DNA of 64,000 nt from PALSA-693 sp963834725 (GCA_963834725.1 CAWICN010000001.1:868001-932000); one strand, 5' to 3'. Counted from the stretch's first letter, positions 18,283 to 26,926 are shown. Translations and numbers: made by a program. The notes: generated by a model not told the origin, from the sequence alone.

Positions 18283-19491
18283 TTGCCGAAGTTCCGCTTT
18301 CGCGCCGCTACCCCCGACGGGACGGTGATCACCGGGGTCGAAGCCTCGACCGCGATCGGTGACCTGCGCGCCCGGCTGCTCGACCGCGACCTGCAGCCGA
18401 TCTCGATCCTGGAGAAGAAGAGCGTCCTCCAGTTCGAGATCACCCAGAAGAAGGTCAAGAAGCGCGACCTCATGCACCTCTGCCGCCAGCTGGCGGTGTT
18501 CCTCCGCTCCGGCGTGTCGGTCCTGGAGGCCCTCGCCGTGCTCTCCGACGAGACGAGCAACAAGGTTATGAAGTCGTCGCTCGACGGGCTGCGGACGGCC
18601 CTCGAGAGCGGGGTCCGCTTCTCCGATGCCGCCGCCCAGCACTCCGAGCTCTTCCCTCCGTACGCCGTGCAGATACTCAGGTCGGCCGAGTTCACCGGCA
18701 ACCTCGACGATTCGCTCGACCAGCTGGCCGACTACCTGGAGCGAGAGATTGACACCGCTCACCGGGTGAGGTCGGCGTTGGCCTATCCCCTCGTCGTCTT
18801 GGGTCTGGCCCTGATCGTCTCGATCGTCCTCGTGGTCTACGTGCTCCCCAAGTTTCGGGACTTCTTCGCTTCGCTCAATGCCAAGCTGCCCCTTCCCACA
18901 CGCATCTTGCTCGCCATGGCCAGGTGGACCTCCCATTGGGGCCTGATCGTCGGAGCCCTGATCGCCGCCCTGGTGGTGGCCGGGTTGATCGCGCAGCGCA
19001 CCGAAGCAGGTAAGGAGCTCCGGGACCGGTTGATCCTGAGGACCCCGGTGATCGGCTCACTTATCCACACGGCCATCGTGGAACGGTTCTGCCGGCTGCT
19101 GGCATCCATGACGATCGCAGGGGTCGGCCTGCCGGAGGCCATAGCGGTCACCACCGCCGCGACGAACAACGCAGTTTTCCGCAAGGGTCTGACCCAGGCG
19201 CGCGCCGCCATGATGCGCGGCGAAGGCCTGGCCGTACCGCTCGCGGCGACCGGCTTGTTCCCCGGCGCGGCCCGGCAGATGTTCGCGGTTGGCGAGAACA
19301 CCGGGAACCTCGACGACCAGCTCCAGGCGGCGGCCAACTATCTGGATCGCGAGCTCGATTATAAGATCAAGCGTTTCACGGCGCTGATCGAGCCGGCGGT
19401 GATCATCACCGTCGGGGTGGTGGTGGGCTTCGTGGCTGTAGCACTCGTGTCGGCCATGTATGGCATTTTCCACCAGGTCAAGATCAAGTGA
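18283..19491 (+). CDS. pilC: Type IV pilus inner-membrane platform protein PilC (GspF family)
   Basis: 402 residues in the usual PilC plan: N-terminal PKFRFRAATPDGTVITG, first cytoplasmic domain with LCRQLAVFLRSGVSVLEAL, a membrane segment at YPLVVLGLALIVSIVLVVYVLPKF, a hairpin segment, the second repeat FCRLLASMTIAGVGLPEAI and a C-terminal membrane helix (AVIITVGVVVGFVAVALVSAMYG). It couples the PilB motor to pilin assembly. The TTG start at 18283 is preceded by AGGAG. The last codons overlap the next start (GTGA). Confidence 0.94.
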   Translation: MPKFRFRAATPDGTVITGVEASTAIGDLRARLLDRDLQPISILEKKSVLQFEITQKKVKKRDLMHLCRQLAVFLRSGVSVLEALAVLSDETSNKVMKSSLDGLRTALESGVRFSDAAAQHSELFPPYAVQILRSAEFTGNLDDSLDQLADYLEREIDTAHRVRSALAYPLVVLGLALIVSIVLVVYVLPKFRDFFASLNAKLPLPTRILLAMARWTSHWGLIVGALIAALVVAGLIAQRTEAGKELRDRLILRTPVIGSLIHTAIVERFCRLLASMTIAGVGLPEAIAVTTAATNNAVFRKGLTQARAAMMRGEGLAVPLAATGLFPGAARQMFAVGENTGNLDDQLQAAANYLDRELDYKIKRFTALIEPAVIITVGVVVGFVAVALVSAMYGIFHQVKIK

Positions 19492-20165
19492 AGTGTGAGC
19501 AACCCGAGGCCGGGTTCACTCTGATCGAGCTTCTCGTGGTGCTGGTGATCATGCCGCTCATCATCGGCGCCATCGCGGCCGCGATCATCATCAGTGAGCA
19601 GGACTCGGGTGTGGCCAGCGGCCGGCTCTCCGACTCGGCGAGCGCGCAGACGTTCTCTGAGTATTACGTGCGGGACGTGCAAGGCGCGGGGCTCGTGACC
19701 ACTGACGCGGCCGCAGCCTCACCAACCCAGGTGTGCGGAGCCGGCACTGTCCCGAACCAATCCCTGGTGTTGGGGCTGTACCGTGCCCCGACGGCATCGT
19801 CAAACGTGCTGTCGGTCGGCTACTGGTTGATTCCCCAGAAGGCCCAACAGGTGAACTCCCAACCGGTCCAATACGAGCTGGTGCGAGATAGCTGCGATTC
19901 GGGGGAATCGACTCCCAGCCAGTTGGTCATAACCAACGATGTCACATCCCCGGACCAGGTCACCGGTACCATCGCACCGGCGCAGTTCAACTCGGCCGCG
20001 GCCCAGGGGTGGACGGCCACCACCACGACGACCGACAACATCAGCGTGGTCAGCATCTCCGTGACCGAGCCGGGGAGCGGCTACACGTACAGCCTTCAAG
20101 CGACGCCCCGGGTCTGGACGTCGCAAGTGAGCGGAGACGCTGCGCCCGGGATGGGTTCGCCGTGA
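19488..20165 (+). CDS. Type IV pseudopilin (PilW-like minor pilin)
   Basis: 225 residues starting with a class III signal: EAGFTLIELLVVLVIMPLI, with cleavage expected between Gly and Phe and the conserved Glu at +5. The rest is an extracytoplasmic domain with cysteines in TQVCGAG and RDSCDSG that could pair, and Ser/Thr-rich strands. The start GTG overlaps the pilC stop. It is processed by a prepilin peptidase that is not in the window. The C-terminus (DAAPGMGSP) overlaps a short ORF that may belong to it or to a lost neighbour. Confidence 0.85.
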   Translation: MKCEQPEAGFTLIELLVVLVIMPLIIGAIAAAIIISEQDSGVASGRLSDSASAQTFSEYYVRDVQGAGLVTTDAAAASPTQVCGAGTVPNQSLVLGLYRAPTASSNVLSVGYWLIPQKAQQVNSQPVQYELVRDSCDSGESTPSQLVITNDVTSPDQVTGTIAPAQFNSAAAQGWTATTTTTDNISVVSISVTEPGSGYTYSLQATPRVWTSQVSGDAAPGMGSP

Positions 20166-20263
20166 ACGGGCCGATGAGCAGCTACGGCGATGCCACCGGC
20201 GAGATCGTCACCGGGAACCTGACCATGTCAGGGAGCTACAGCTTCACCGTTTTCGGGAAATGA
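20162..20263 (+). CDS. Short ORF between two pilin genes, possibly a remnant
   Basis: A 33-residue reading frame (VNGPMSSYGDATGEI to GSYSFTVFGK) starts at a GTG overlapping the preceding stop and ends overlapping the next ATG (ATGA). Coupled overlaps on both sides suggest it is translated, but it has no signal peptide. The content looks like the tail of a pilus or Ig-like domain, so it may be the end of the upstream pseudopilin displaced by a frame change, or what is left of another minor pilin. I cannot assign a function. Confidence 0.35.
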   Translation: MNGPMSSYGDATGEIVTGNLTMSGSYSFTVFGK

Positions 20264-23043
20264 GACGATTTCGCGGCAACCGCCGCACGAAGGAAACCGA
20301 TGGTCGGGCGCGACGGTTCAGGTCGGCCCGGTCGCGAGATGCCGGAGACACTCTGGTGGAGATCATGGTCGCCGTCGTCATCATCGGCATCAGCGCCACC
20401 GGCATCCTCGGCGGCCTGGCCGCAGTCATCGGCGCCTCGGGAACGCACCGGTCGCTCACGACCCTCGATGCCATCGTCAAGAGCTTCGCGGAAACAGCCA
20501 GGTACGACATCCAGGAAAGATCTACCGCGGCGGGCGGACCCGAGTTCTTCCCATGCGCCACGCCATCGAAGTACGTCCTGGCCAGCGCCCCGTACCCGAG
20601 CAGCGGTCCCGCTGGCACCCAGGTCACCGTTTTCGGTTCGGGTTTCCAGGACGGATCGACCCCGTCGGTCACGGTCGACGGTGTGTCAGCCTCCACCCTT
20701 CCGAGCCCCGTCACCAACGGCGACCTCAACGCGACCTTTCAGTTGCCGCCCCTGCCGGCCGGCCTGGCGACGATCCAGATCACCGACGGATCGGCGATGG
20801 CCTCGGCACCTTTCATGGTGACCACCGGACCGGGCAGCACCGACGGAGCCGCCCCGGTCTCTTCCTTGGCCGAGTACCGGGTCGGCATCAGCGGCATCGA
20901 GTACTGGATCACCGGTGCCGGCAGCAGCGGCTTCTCGCCCGAACAGACTGCGTGCCAGCGCGATAACAAAAACCGGGCCGACCAGGTCCAGCAGTTAACG
21001 GTCACGGCCAGCGCCCCTGGCGCCAACGACGGGCTCAACTTTGTCGTCGCAGAACCCAGATTCGTCGTGCCTCCTACGACCCTGAAAGTCACCAACCCGC
21101 TTCACGCCGCCACCGGCAACACCCTGACCTTCACTGCCACCTTGACCCCGACCGAGGCGCCCCCACCGACCGGAACCATCACGTGGCAGATAACCGGACC
21201 CGATGGCCCGATGGCGTGCAATCCCTCCCAACCAGAAGCGATCCCTCCCACTCCACCGCTCCGGGTCAGCTGCTCGGTCATCGGAACGGTCGTCGGCACC
21301 TACTCGGCCAAAGCCACCTACAGCGGGGACAACATATACGCGGGGACAGCGGCCACGGGCCCAACCCTTACCGTCTACCAGCCGACCCAGCTGGTCTTCA
21401 AATCTGAGCCGGGAGGCGGTCCCAACGGAAAGGCATGGAACACCCAGCCGGTCGTGCTCGTAGAGGATCAATTCGGCGATGTCGCCACGAGCACCGATAA
21501 GGTCAGCCTGGCCATCGCGCCCGGCAGTCCCGCCGGCAAGCTCACCTGCGATGCCGACCCTCTCGTCGCCAGCGACGGGAAAGCCACCTTCACGGGCTGT
21601 CAGATCGCCGGCCCGATTGGGTCCTACACCCTCAGGGCCACTGCCACCGACCTCATCGGCGGCGCCCTCCAGTCTGACAGCGAGTCCTTCTCCATCACCG
21701 TTGGCCAGCCCGCCAAACTGGCCTTCACGACGCAGCCCGGTGGCGGCAAAAACGGCGCCCCGTTGTCCGTCCAGCCGGCGGTGACCGTAGACGACAGCGG
21801 CGGCAACCCGATCACCGGCTCGACCGACACCGTCAACCTGGCTATCGCCTCCCAGCCCTCCGGCCAAACCGCCAGCCTCACCTGCAACGGCGGCCCCCCC
21901 TCCCTCGCCGCCAGCGGAGGGATCGCCACCTTCAACGACTGCCAGATCGTCGGCCCGGCCGGCAACTACACCCTCACCGCCACCACTACCGACCCCACCG
22001 GCGGCCCCCTCCAGTCTGACAGCGATTCCTTCCCCATCACCCTTGGCCAGCCCGCTCAACTGGTGTTCACCACCCAGCCCGGCGGCGGGGCCAACGGGAC
22101 GGACTGGGGCGCCCAGCCAGTAGTGAAGATCGAGGACAGCGGCGGCAACATCATCACCGGCTCGACCGACACCGTCGCCCTGGCGATCGCCTCCCAGCCC
22201 TCCGGCCAAACCGCCAGCCTCACCTGCAACGGCGGCCCCCCCTCCCTCGCCGCCAGCGACGGGAAAGCCACCTTCAGCGGCTGCCAGATCGTCGGCCCGA
22301 TTGGGTCCTACACCCTCACCGCCACCACTACCGACCCCGCCGGCCCCATCAAACCCGGCACCAGCGCCACGTTCACGATCACTGTCGGCCAGCCTGACAA
22401 ACTGGTTTTCACGAGGCAGCCAGGTGGCGGGCCCAACGGCGCAGCGTGGTCCGTCCAGCCGGCGGTGGCCGTAGACGACAGCGGCGGCAACCCGATCACC
22501 GGCTCGACCGACACCGTCAACCTGGCTATCGCCTCCCACCCCCCCGGTCAACTCGCCACCCTCAACTGCGACCCCGCCCCCGCCCCCACTGCCGGAGTGA
22601 CCACCTTCAGCGGCTGCCAGATCGTCGGCCCGATTGGGTCCTACACCCTCACCGCCACCACTACCGACCCCGCCGGCCCCATCAAACCCGGCACCAGCGC
22701 CACGTTCACGATCACTGTCGGCCAGCCGGACAAACTGGTTTTCAAGAGGCAGCCAGGTGGCGGGCCCAACGGCGCAGCGTGGTCCGTCCAGCCGGCGGTG
22801 GCCGTAAAGGACAGCGGCGGCAACACCATCACCGGCTCGACCGACACCATCAGCCTGGGTCTCGCCTCGACCAGCGCCACCCTCGCCTGCGCGGGTGGTT
22901 CCTTGGTGCCGGCGACCTCCGGGGTTGCGTCGTTTACCGGCTGTGAGATCACGGGTCCCGCCGGGCCGTACCGCATCACCGCATCGGACGCCACCGATCC
23001 CACCCTCAGCCAGGCGACGAGCGTCGCCTTCCCGATCACATGA
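20260..23043 (+). CDS. Giant pilin-like protein with IPT/TIG and five Ig-like repeats, putative pilus adhesin
   Basis: 927 residues. The N-terminus carries a prepilin signal, RDAGDTLVEIMVAVVIIGIS, with the conserved Glu at +5 and Asp instead of Phe at +1. Residues about 106-188 form an IPT/TIG-like domain (PSSGPAGTQVTVFGSGFQDG). About 270-377 is a second Ig-like domain with YSGDNIYAGTAA. From 377 to the end come five tandem ~110-residue repeats, each opening LVFTxQPGGGxNG and containing a Cys pair (LTCNGG, xDCQIVGP) that could form a disulfide. A minor pilin with such a long exported stalk is best read as a pilus-tip adhesin. Start and stop overlap both neighbours (ATGA). Confidence 0.82.
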   Translation: MRRFRGNRRTKETDGRARRFRSARSRDAGDTLVEIMVAVVIIGISATGILGGLAAVIGASGTHRSLTTLDAIVKSFAETARYDIQERSTAAGGPEFFPCATPSKYVLASAPYPSSGPAGTQVTVFGSGFQDGSTPSVTVDGVSASTLPSPVTNGDLNATFQLPPLPAGLATIQITDGSAMASAPFMVTTGPGSTDGAAPVSSLAEYRVGISGIEYWITGAGSSGFSPEQTACQRDNKNRADQVQQLTVTASAPGANDGLNFVVAEPRFVVPPTTLKVTNPLHAATGNTLTFTATLTPTEAPPPTGTITWQITGPDGPMACNPSQPEAIPPTPPLRVSCSVIGTVVGTYSAKATYSGDNIYAGTAATGPTLTVYQPTQLVFKSEPGGGPNGKAWNTQPVVLVEDQFGDVATSTDKVSLAIAPGSPAGKLTCDADPLVASDGKATFTGCQIAGPIGSYTLRATATDLIGGALQSDSESFSITVGQPAKLAFTTQPGGGKNGAPLSVQPAVTVDDSGGNPITGSTDTVNLAIASQPSGQTASLTCNGGPPSLAASGGIATFNDCQIVGPAGNYTLTATTTDPTGGPLQSDSDSFPITLGQPAQLVFTTQPGGGANGTDWGAQPVVKIEDSGGNIITGSTDTVALAIASQPSGQTASLTCNGGPPSLAASDGKATFSGCQIVGPIGSYTLTATTTDPAGPIKPGTSATFTITVGQPDKLVFTRQPGGGPNGAAWSVQPAVAVDDSGGNPITGSTDTVNLAIASHPPGQLATLNCDPAPAPTAGVTTFSGCQIVGPIGSYTLTATTTDPAGPIKPGTSATFTITVGQPDKLVFKRQPGGGPNGAAWSVQPAVAVKDSGGNTITGSTDTISLGLASTSATLACAGGSLVPATSGVASFTGCEITGPAGPYRITASDATDPTLSQATSVAFPIT
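21388..23037 (+). repeat. Five tandem ~330-345-bp repeats encoding Ig-like modules
   Basis: Repeat openings fall near 21388, 21712, 22057, 22398 and 22732. Copies three to five share long identical stretches; for example the block starting ATCGTCGGCCCGATTGGGTC is found near 22287 and 22621 and continues unchanged for about a hundred bases. Such identity implies recent duplication or gene conversion, and the region is prone to assembly collapse. Confidence 0.88.
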
Positions 23044-23603
23044 GCACCATGACCCGGCGCCTGTCCGTCCGGCGCGACGAGCGCGGCACTTCATTGATCC
23101 TTGCCCTCGTCTTCGTCTTCGCCATCGGCCTGGTGCTCGTGGCCGTCGGCGGTCTCGCCGCCAACGCGCTGCTCAACACTTCCAACGCTCGCGCCGAACG
23201 AACCAGTACAGGCGACGCCGAGAACGCCGTGACCATTGCCATGCAGTATCTGCGGTACAACCCCGCTCCCGCCGCGCCGCCATCGTGCCTGCCGCCCAGT
23301 TCCACCATCCCGTCGTCGGATCCCGGGGTCACCGCTCACAATCCGGTCCAGGTCCAGGTCGATTGCATCGTCACCACAACCTCGACGGGACGCCTCGTCG
23401 AGTTCTACGCCTGCCCCCTGGGCGCCTCGACTGAGCCGGCCTGCCAGACTGCCGCCCTGCTGCACGCCGAGGTCGCCTACGACGATCGAAACGCCCAGGA
23501 CAGCAACAACATCGACTGTTACGACCAGCCCCTCGCCGTGACGACGAGTTGTGGGACAGCGGTGAACGTCGACTTGTGGGACGTCATCGGCGCCGACAGC
23601 TGA
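23040..23603 (+). CDS. PilX-like pilus assembly protein
   Basis: 187 residues with one N-terminal membrane helix (DERGTSLILALVFVFAIGLVLVAVGG) after a short basic leader, the layout of PilX-type minor pilins, which lack the strict FTLIE motif. The exported part has NVTIAM-like helix continuation (ENAVTIAMQYLRYN) and cysteines near residues 81, 107, 122, 132, 157 and 168 that may pair. The ATG overlaps the adhesin stop (ATGA). It is probably a pilus-tip or assembly component acting with the preceding pseudopilins. Confidence 0.72.
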   Translation: MSTMTRRLSVRRDERGTSLILALVFVFAIGLVLVAVGGLAANALLNTSNARAERTSTGDAENAVTIAMQYLRYNPAPAAPPSCLPPSSTIPSSDPGVTAHNPVQVQVDCIVTTTSTGRLVEFYACPLGASTEPACQTAALLHAEVAYDDRNAQDSNNIDCYDQPLAVTTSCGTAVNVDLWDVIGADS

Positions 23604-23680
23604 CCGCCACTACCGAATGGTTGGGCAAGCGTTGTGTTTGGCGAGTGATGACGGTGATACTCGACTGACAGGATCTCATG

Positions 23681-23713
23681 AAGTGCAGTTGCGTGGTCAG
23701 ACGCCACGCACTT
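23681..23713 (+). promoter_or_regulatory. Stem-loop in the leader of the major pilin gene
   Basis: GCGTGG (23691-23696) pairs with CCACGC (23704-23709), extended after a bulge by AAGT (23681-23684) with ACTT (23710-23713). It lies about 20 bases before the pilin start. A possible promoter, TTGTGT-N17-TGATAC, sits around 23632-23660, which would give the pilin its own transcript. The evidence is moderate for the stem and weak for the promoter. Confidence 0.35.
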
Positions 23714-23732
23714 GACGAGAAAGAGAGCCCCA

Positions 23733-24263
23733 GTGCAAGCATCCCTCGAACGGCTTCGCCGACGCCGAGAGGAAGTAGGGGAGGGGGAAGAGGAGGGCGG
23801 CTTCACCCTTATCGAGCTCCTCATCGTTATCGTCATCCTGGGCATCCTGGCGGCGATCGTCGTGTTCGCCGTCCAGAACCTGACGACCAGCAGTTCGCAG
23901 GCCTCCTGCGGCTCTGACGTCAAGACCGTCGAGACCGCGGTCGAGGCCTACAAGGCCCAGATCGGCGTCTATCCGGGAGACACCCCGACCGGCTGGACGG
24001 TCACGGCAGGTCCCACGGCGAACGGCTACCCCGGCGATACGACCACCATGGGTGACCTCCTTGGTACGGCGGTCACCACCAACGGCGGTGTCAGTCCGAT
24101 CGGTCCGTGGCTCAAGGACACGCCGTACAACCCCGGTCATTACGCCGTCAGCGTGGTCCAGTCAACTACGGCTGGGCAGGCCCCATCAATCACCGTCATA
24201 AATGGGTCCAACACCGCCACCCTCTCAGCCACCACCCCGAACCCCTGCTCCGTCGCTTCCTGA
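23733..24263 (+). CDS. Type IV major pilin (GspG/PilA-like)
   Basis: 176 residues. A charged leader (RLRRRREEVGEGEEE) is followed by GGFTLIELLIVIVILGILAAIVVFAVQNL, the textbook prepilin signal with cleavage after Gly and Glu at +5. The globular part has the GspG-like KTVETAVEAYKAQIGVYPG helix and two cysteines (QASCGSD and the C-terminal NPCSVAS) placed to close a D-loop. The GTG at 23733 is chosen over an upstream TTG because of AAAGAGAG just before it. It is last in the pilus operon, followed by a strong terminator, as expected for an abundant subunit. Confidence 0.9.
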   Translation: MQASLERLRRRREEVGEGEEEGGFTLIELLIVIVILGILAAIVVFAVQNLTTSSSQASCGSDVKTVETAVEAYKAQIGVYPGDTPTGWTVTAGPTANGYPGDTTTMGDLLGTAVTTNGGVSPIGPWLKDTPYNPGHYAVSVVQSTTAGQAPSITVINGSNTATLSATTPNPCSVAS

Positions 24264-24281
24264 TCCCCACTAGAGCCGGCC

Positions 24282-24320
24282 AGAAGAAAGGGCGCCCCAA
24301 GGGGGCGCCCTTCTTCTTTT
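24282..24320 (+). terminator. Rho-independent terminator after the pilus operon
   Basis: AAGAAAGGGCGCCCC and GGGGCGCCCTTCTT pair around AAG, with the stem followed directly by TTCTTTT. The stem is long, GC-rich at the loop end and A/T at the base, so it should also work in reverse. Confidence 0.93.
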
Positions 24321-24536
24321 GACCAGCTGTTGGAGCGTCGCCGTCCAGCAGTGCAACAGGCTGTGGCTGAACGATACGTCTGCCATTGGCCCAATGTCGG
24401 ATGACGTGTGCACCGCCGCCGACGGCACCCTTACCATCGTGTGCGGCCTGCTGAATCTCTCCTCAATACCAGGTATCCGTGGTGCCCCTGTGCATCATAT
24501 GATCCTGTACGAGGGGGCTCGTATACTACGTCTGTC

Positions 24537-24747
24537 ATGCCCCACCACGGTCTGTGCGTGGTGATGGCGCGTCCTCGTCACCGCACAGAGGATCGTGGGT
24601 TCGCGCAGCTGGGCCTTTTGATCGTCATTTTGACAACGTCCAACCGATACGTCACCGGTATCGACGCTAACCGGGAGCGTCACCGTCGAATCGCTGGATC
24701 CGGCTCACGGTCCCGTGGACGGCAACGCCGACTGCGCCTATGCCTGA
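24537..24747 (+). pseudogene. Possible degenerate small pilin-like gene
   Basis: From the ATG at 24537 the frame reads through HRTEDRGFAQLGLLIVIL, which resembles a prepilin signal (GFTLIELLIVI) with the key Glu replaced by Gly. Around 24640 the reading moves to another frame that gives TSPVSTLTGSVTVESLDPAH and ends NADCAYA at a TGA (24745-24747). The whole would be about 70 residues. TATACT (24522-24527) nine bases before the ATG would give a near-leaderless transcript. The resemblance may be chance; I rate it low. Confidence 0.22.
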
Positions 24748-24872
24748 GCGCTGGCACCTGCGAGATGAGGGTCATTGCGTGCCAACAACATCGCCTCAGA
24801 GGGTTGTGGTCCCGTTGTGCTTCTGGCGGGATATGTGTGGGATTCGCCTGGCAGATTTAACCGGTACACGCT

Positions 24873-24907
24873 CTCCCGATCAGCCTTGGGGCGAGGCTGA
24901 TCGGGAG
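24873..24907. repeat. Perfect 14-bp inverted repeat (hairpin)
   Basis: CTCCCGATCAGCCT (24873-24886) and AGGCTGATCGGGAG (24894-24907) pair without mismatch around a 7-base loop. It is about 180 bases beyond the 3' end of the FtsH-like gene on the minus strand. No T-run follows on either strand. Confidence 0.7.
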
Positions 24908-25085
24908 GGGTCGCTGTGGTGGTCTCCGCCGGTCTGGAGGCAGCCGACCCGCCTTTTGGCGGGGCGGGGCCGGCGGGGACTGCCGCAAGGAGACTCCAGG
25001 CGCCCGGCGACATCGGCGGACCACGAGACAGGCCGACCCGCGACCGGGCGGACCGGGCCAAGGGGGCCCGAGGTTGCCCGCCCCG

Positions 25086-26843
25086 CTAGGCCAGGCTGGC
25101 TGGGGAGACGGCCTGCTCGATGACGGCCAAAATCTCGTCACCGACGAGCTCGTCGCGCTCCAGCAGGGCGTCCCGCAAGGCTTCGACGACGTGCCGGTTG
25201 GCCTCGATGAAGCCGGTGACCTCGACCCGGGCGGTGTCGAGCAGCCGGGCGACGGCCTCTCGCCCCTCGTCGGCAGCCAGGACCCTGGCGGCTAGGTTGG
25301 CCGGCCCGGCGGTCTGCATGGACTCGAAGGAGATAAGCGTGTCGCCCATGCCGAGGGCGCCGACCATCTGGGCCGCGAGGTTTGTGGCGAACTTCAGGTC
25401 ACAGGCCACTCCCGAGCTGCGCTCCCCGAAGAAGAGCTCTTCGGTCACCATCCCGCCGAGAGATATCTGGATCAGCGCTTTCAGCTCCGACTCGGTTTGA
25501 GTGAACCGCTCCTCGGTCTCGGAGTGCGCCAGCAACCCCAGAGCGGAGTTGCGCTTGATGACCGACAGCACCTCAAGTTTCCGGGATCTGCCCACCAGCC
25601 AGGCCACGGTAGCGTGTCCCGACTCGTGGGTGGCGATGGTGCGCCGTTCCGCCTCCGTGTACTCGACCGGCTGGGCCATGCCGATCTCCTCGGTCAGCTT
25701 GGCGTGCTGCACATCCTCCCACGACATGCGCGTGTCGCCCCGCCGTAAGGCCCACACCAGCGCCTCGTCGAGCAGGTGCACCAGCATGGCCGGGCTGTAG
25801 CCGAATGTCTGAGCCGCCAGCTGGTCGGTGCGCTCCCCCACCGCCGGCTCGTGCGAACGACGGGCCAGCTCTTGATCCAGGATCTCCTTCCGCCCCGCCC
25901 GGCTGGGTAGCTCGAAGGTGATCGTCCGGTCGAATCGCCCGGGCCGCAACAGGGCCGGATCCAGGTCAGAAGCCCGGTTGGTGGCCCCGATGAGCAGCAC
26001 GTTGGCGGCCGGGACGTGAGGCTTGCGCACCGGGCGACCGGCTGGAAGGAGCCGGTTGACCACCTCGATGACTCCGCCCCACCACCGCAGCCGCCACGGC
26101 GGCTGGTCGAAGGACTGCAGCTGGATCAGGAGCTCATTGACGACTCCGGCGATGCCCTCCCGCCCGCCGCCCTGGCCGAGCCCCATCCGGGTGGCACCGA
26201 TGGCGTCGATCTCCTCGATGAAGCCGATCGCCCCGCCCTCGAGGCGGGCGGCCTTGCGGAGCTGGCCGAAGTACGACCGGATCTTTCGGTTGGTCTGCCC
26301 ATAGAACATCGACTGGAAAGCTGAGGAGGACACGAAGAAGAAGGGCACGCCCGCTTCGCGGGCCAGAGCCTTGGCCAGGTGGGTCTTGCCGGTTCCCGGG
26401 GGTCCCTCGAACAGGATCGCCTTGCGTGGTGTCCCGCCCATCTGCGAACGGAAGGTGGCGTGAGCCAGGAAGAGGTTGAGGCTGCGCACGGCCTCCTCGA
26501 CCACCACGGGGATGCCTTTTACATCGTCAAGGGAGACGTCGATATCCTCGGGCCGGTAGCGGATGTGCGGCGAGCGGCCGGCGGCCAGCAGCGGCACCAC
26601 CATGACCGACGCCACCAGGACGATCAGGGCGAGGAGGGGCAGGATCTGAAGGTCGCTGCGGGTCAGGTGGGGGGTCCCCAGCAGGTGGCGGATGAGCACC
26701 GAGACCCACAGCCAACCGCCAACCACGACTCCGACGATCAGCAATCCATACAGGCGGCGCCGCCGGGAATGCTCCCTCGTCACCCCCACATCGGCGACGT
26801 CGGCGGGGAGAACTCTTTCGTCGCGGAGGTGCTCGATGTTCAT
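25086..26843 (-). CDS. FtsH-like membrane AAA+ zinc metalloprotease
   Basis: 585 residues. Two N-terminal membrane helices (LYGLLIVGVVVGGWLWVSVL and ILPLLALIVLVASVMVVPLL) precede an AAA+ domain with Walker A EGPPGTGKTHLAK (about 146), Walker B AIGFIEEIDAIG and the second region of homology ATNRASDLDPALLRPGRFDR. The peptidase domain has the zinc site HESGH (about 405-409) and ACDLKFAT with the third ligand Asp. It degrades membrane or unfolded proteins. In Walker B the usual Asp of the DE pair is Glu (IEEID for IDEID), and a ~35-residue insertion (PPWRLRWWGGVIEVV) sits before the SRH. It is a divergent FtsH paralogue rather than the housekeeping copy. Confidence 0.85.
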   Translation of the reverse strand: MNIEHLRDERVLPADVADVGVTREHSRRRRLYGLLIVGVVVGGWLWVSVLIRHLLGTPHLTRSDLQILPLLALIVLVASVMVVPLLAAGRSPHIRYRPEDIDVSLDDVKGIPVVVEEAVRSLNLFLAHATFRSQMGGTPRKAILFEGPPGTGKTHLAKALAREAGVPFFFVSSSAFQSMFYGQTNRKIRSYFGQLRKAARLEGGAIGFIEEIDAIGATRMGLGQGGGREGIAGVVNELLIQLQSFDQPPWRLRWWGGVIEVVNRLLPAGRPVRKPHVPAANVLLIGATNRASDLDPALLRPGRFDRTITFELPSRAGRKEILDQELARRSHEPAVGERTDQLAAQTFGYSPAMLVHLLDEALVWALRRGDTRMSWEDVQHAKLTEEIGMAQPVEYTEAERRTIATHESGHATVAWLVGRSRKLEVLSVIKRNSALGLLAHSETEERFTQTESELKALIQISLGGMVTEELFFGERSSGVACDLKFATNLAAQMVGALGMGDTLISFESMQTAGPANLAARVLAADEGREAVARLLDTARVEVTGFIEANRHVVEALRDALLERDELVGDEILAVIEQAVSPASLA

Positions 26844-26926
26844 GGGTCAACTCCTCGTCCGCAACTTTTGGTCCCTAAGTCTGCACCTCGGAGAGGCGTC
26901 GCGCCGCCTGAAGTGCGGTGATGCGG

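Larger units (their letters stand above)
24322..25085. other. 764-bp stretch without a confident gene
   Basis: Between the pilus terminator and the 3' end of the FtsH-like gene no frame shows clear protein features along its length. Base composition is less GC-rich in the first half. Two items stand out: a possible degenerate pilin-like frame (24537-24747), with a TATACT box nine bases before its ATG, and a perfect 14-bp inverted repeat at 24873-24907. It could be a decayed gene plus a regulatory RNA region. Confidence 0.5.

Noticed and set aside
20995..23094. A 699-codon open frame on the minus strand
   Set aside because: It is a mirror of the repeated Gly/Ala/Thr-rich modules of the adhesin gene; it has no recognisable domain and the plus-strand frame has a signal peptide and coupled neighbours.
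24408..24860. 150-codon frame as a full gene
   Set aside because: The N-terminal and C-terminal parts are Arg/Cys-rich without structure; only the short pilin-like section from 24537 was retained as a weak candidate.
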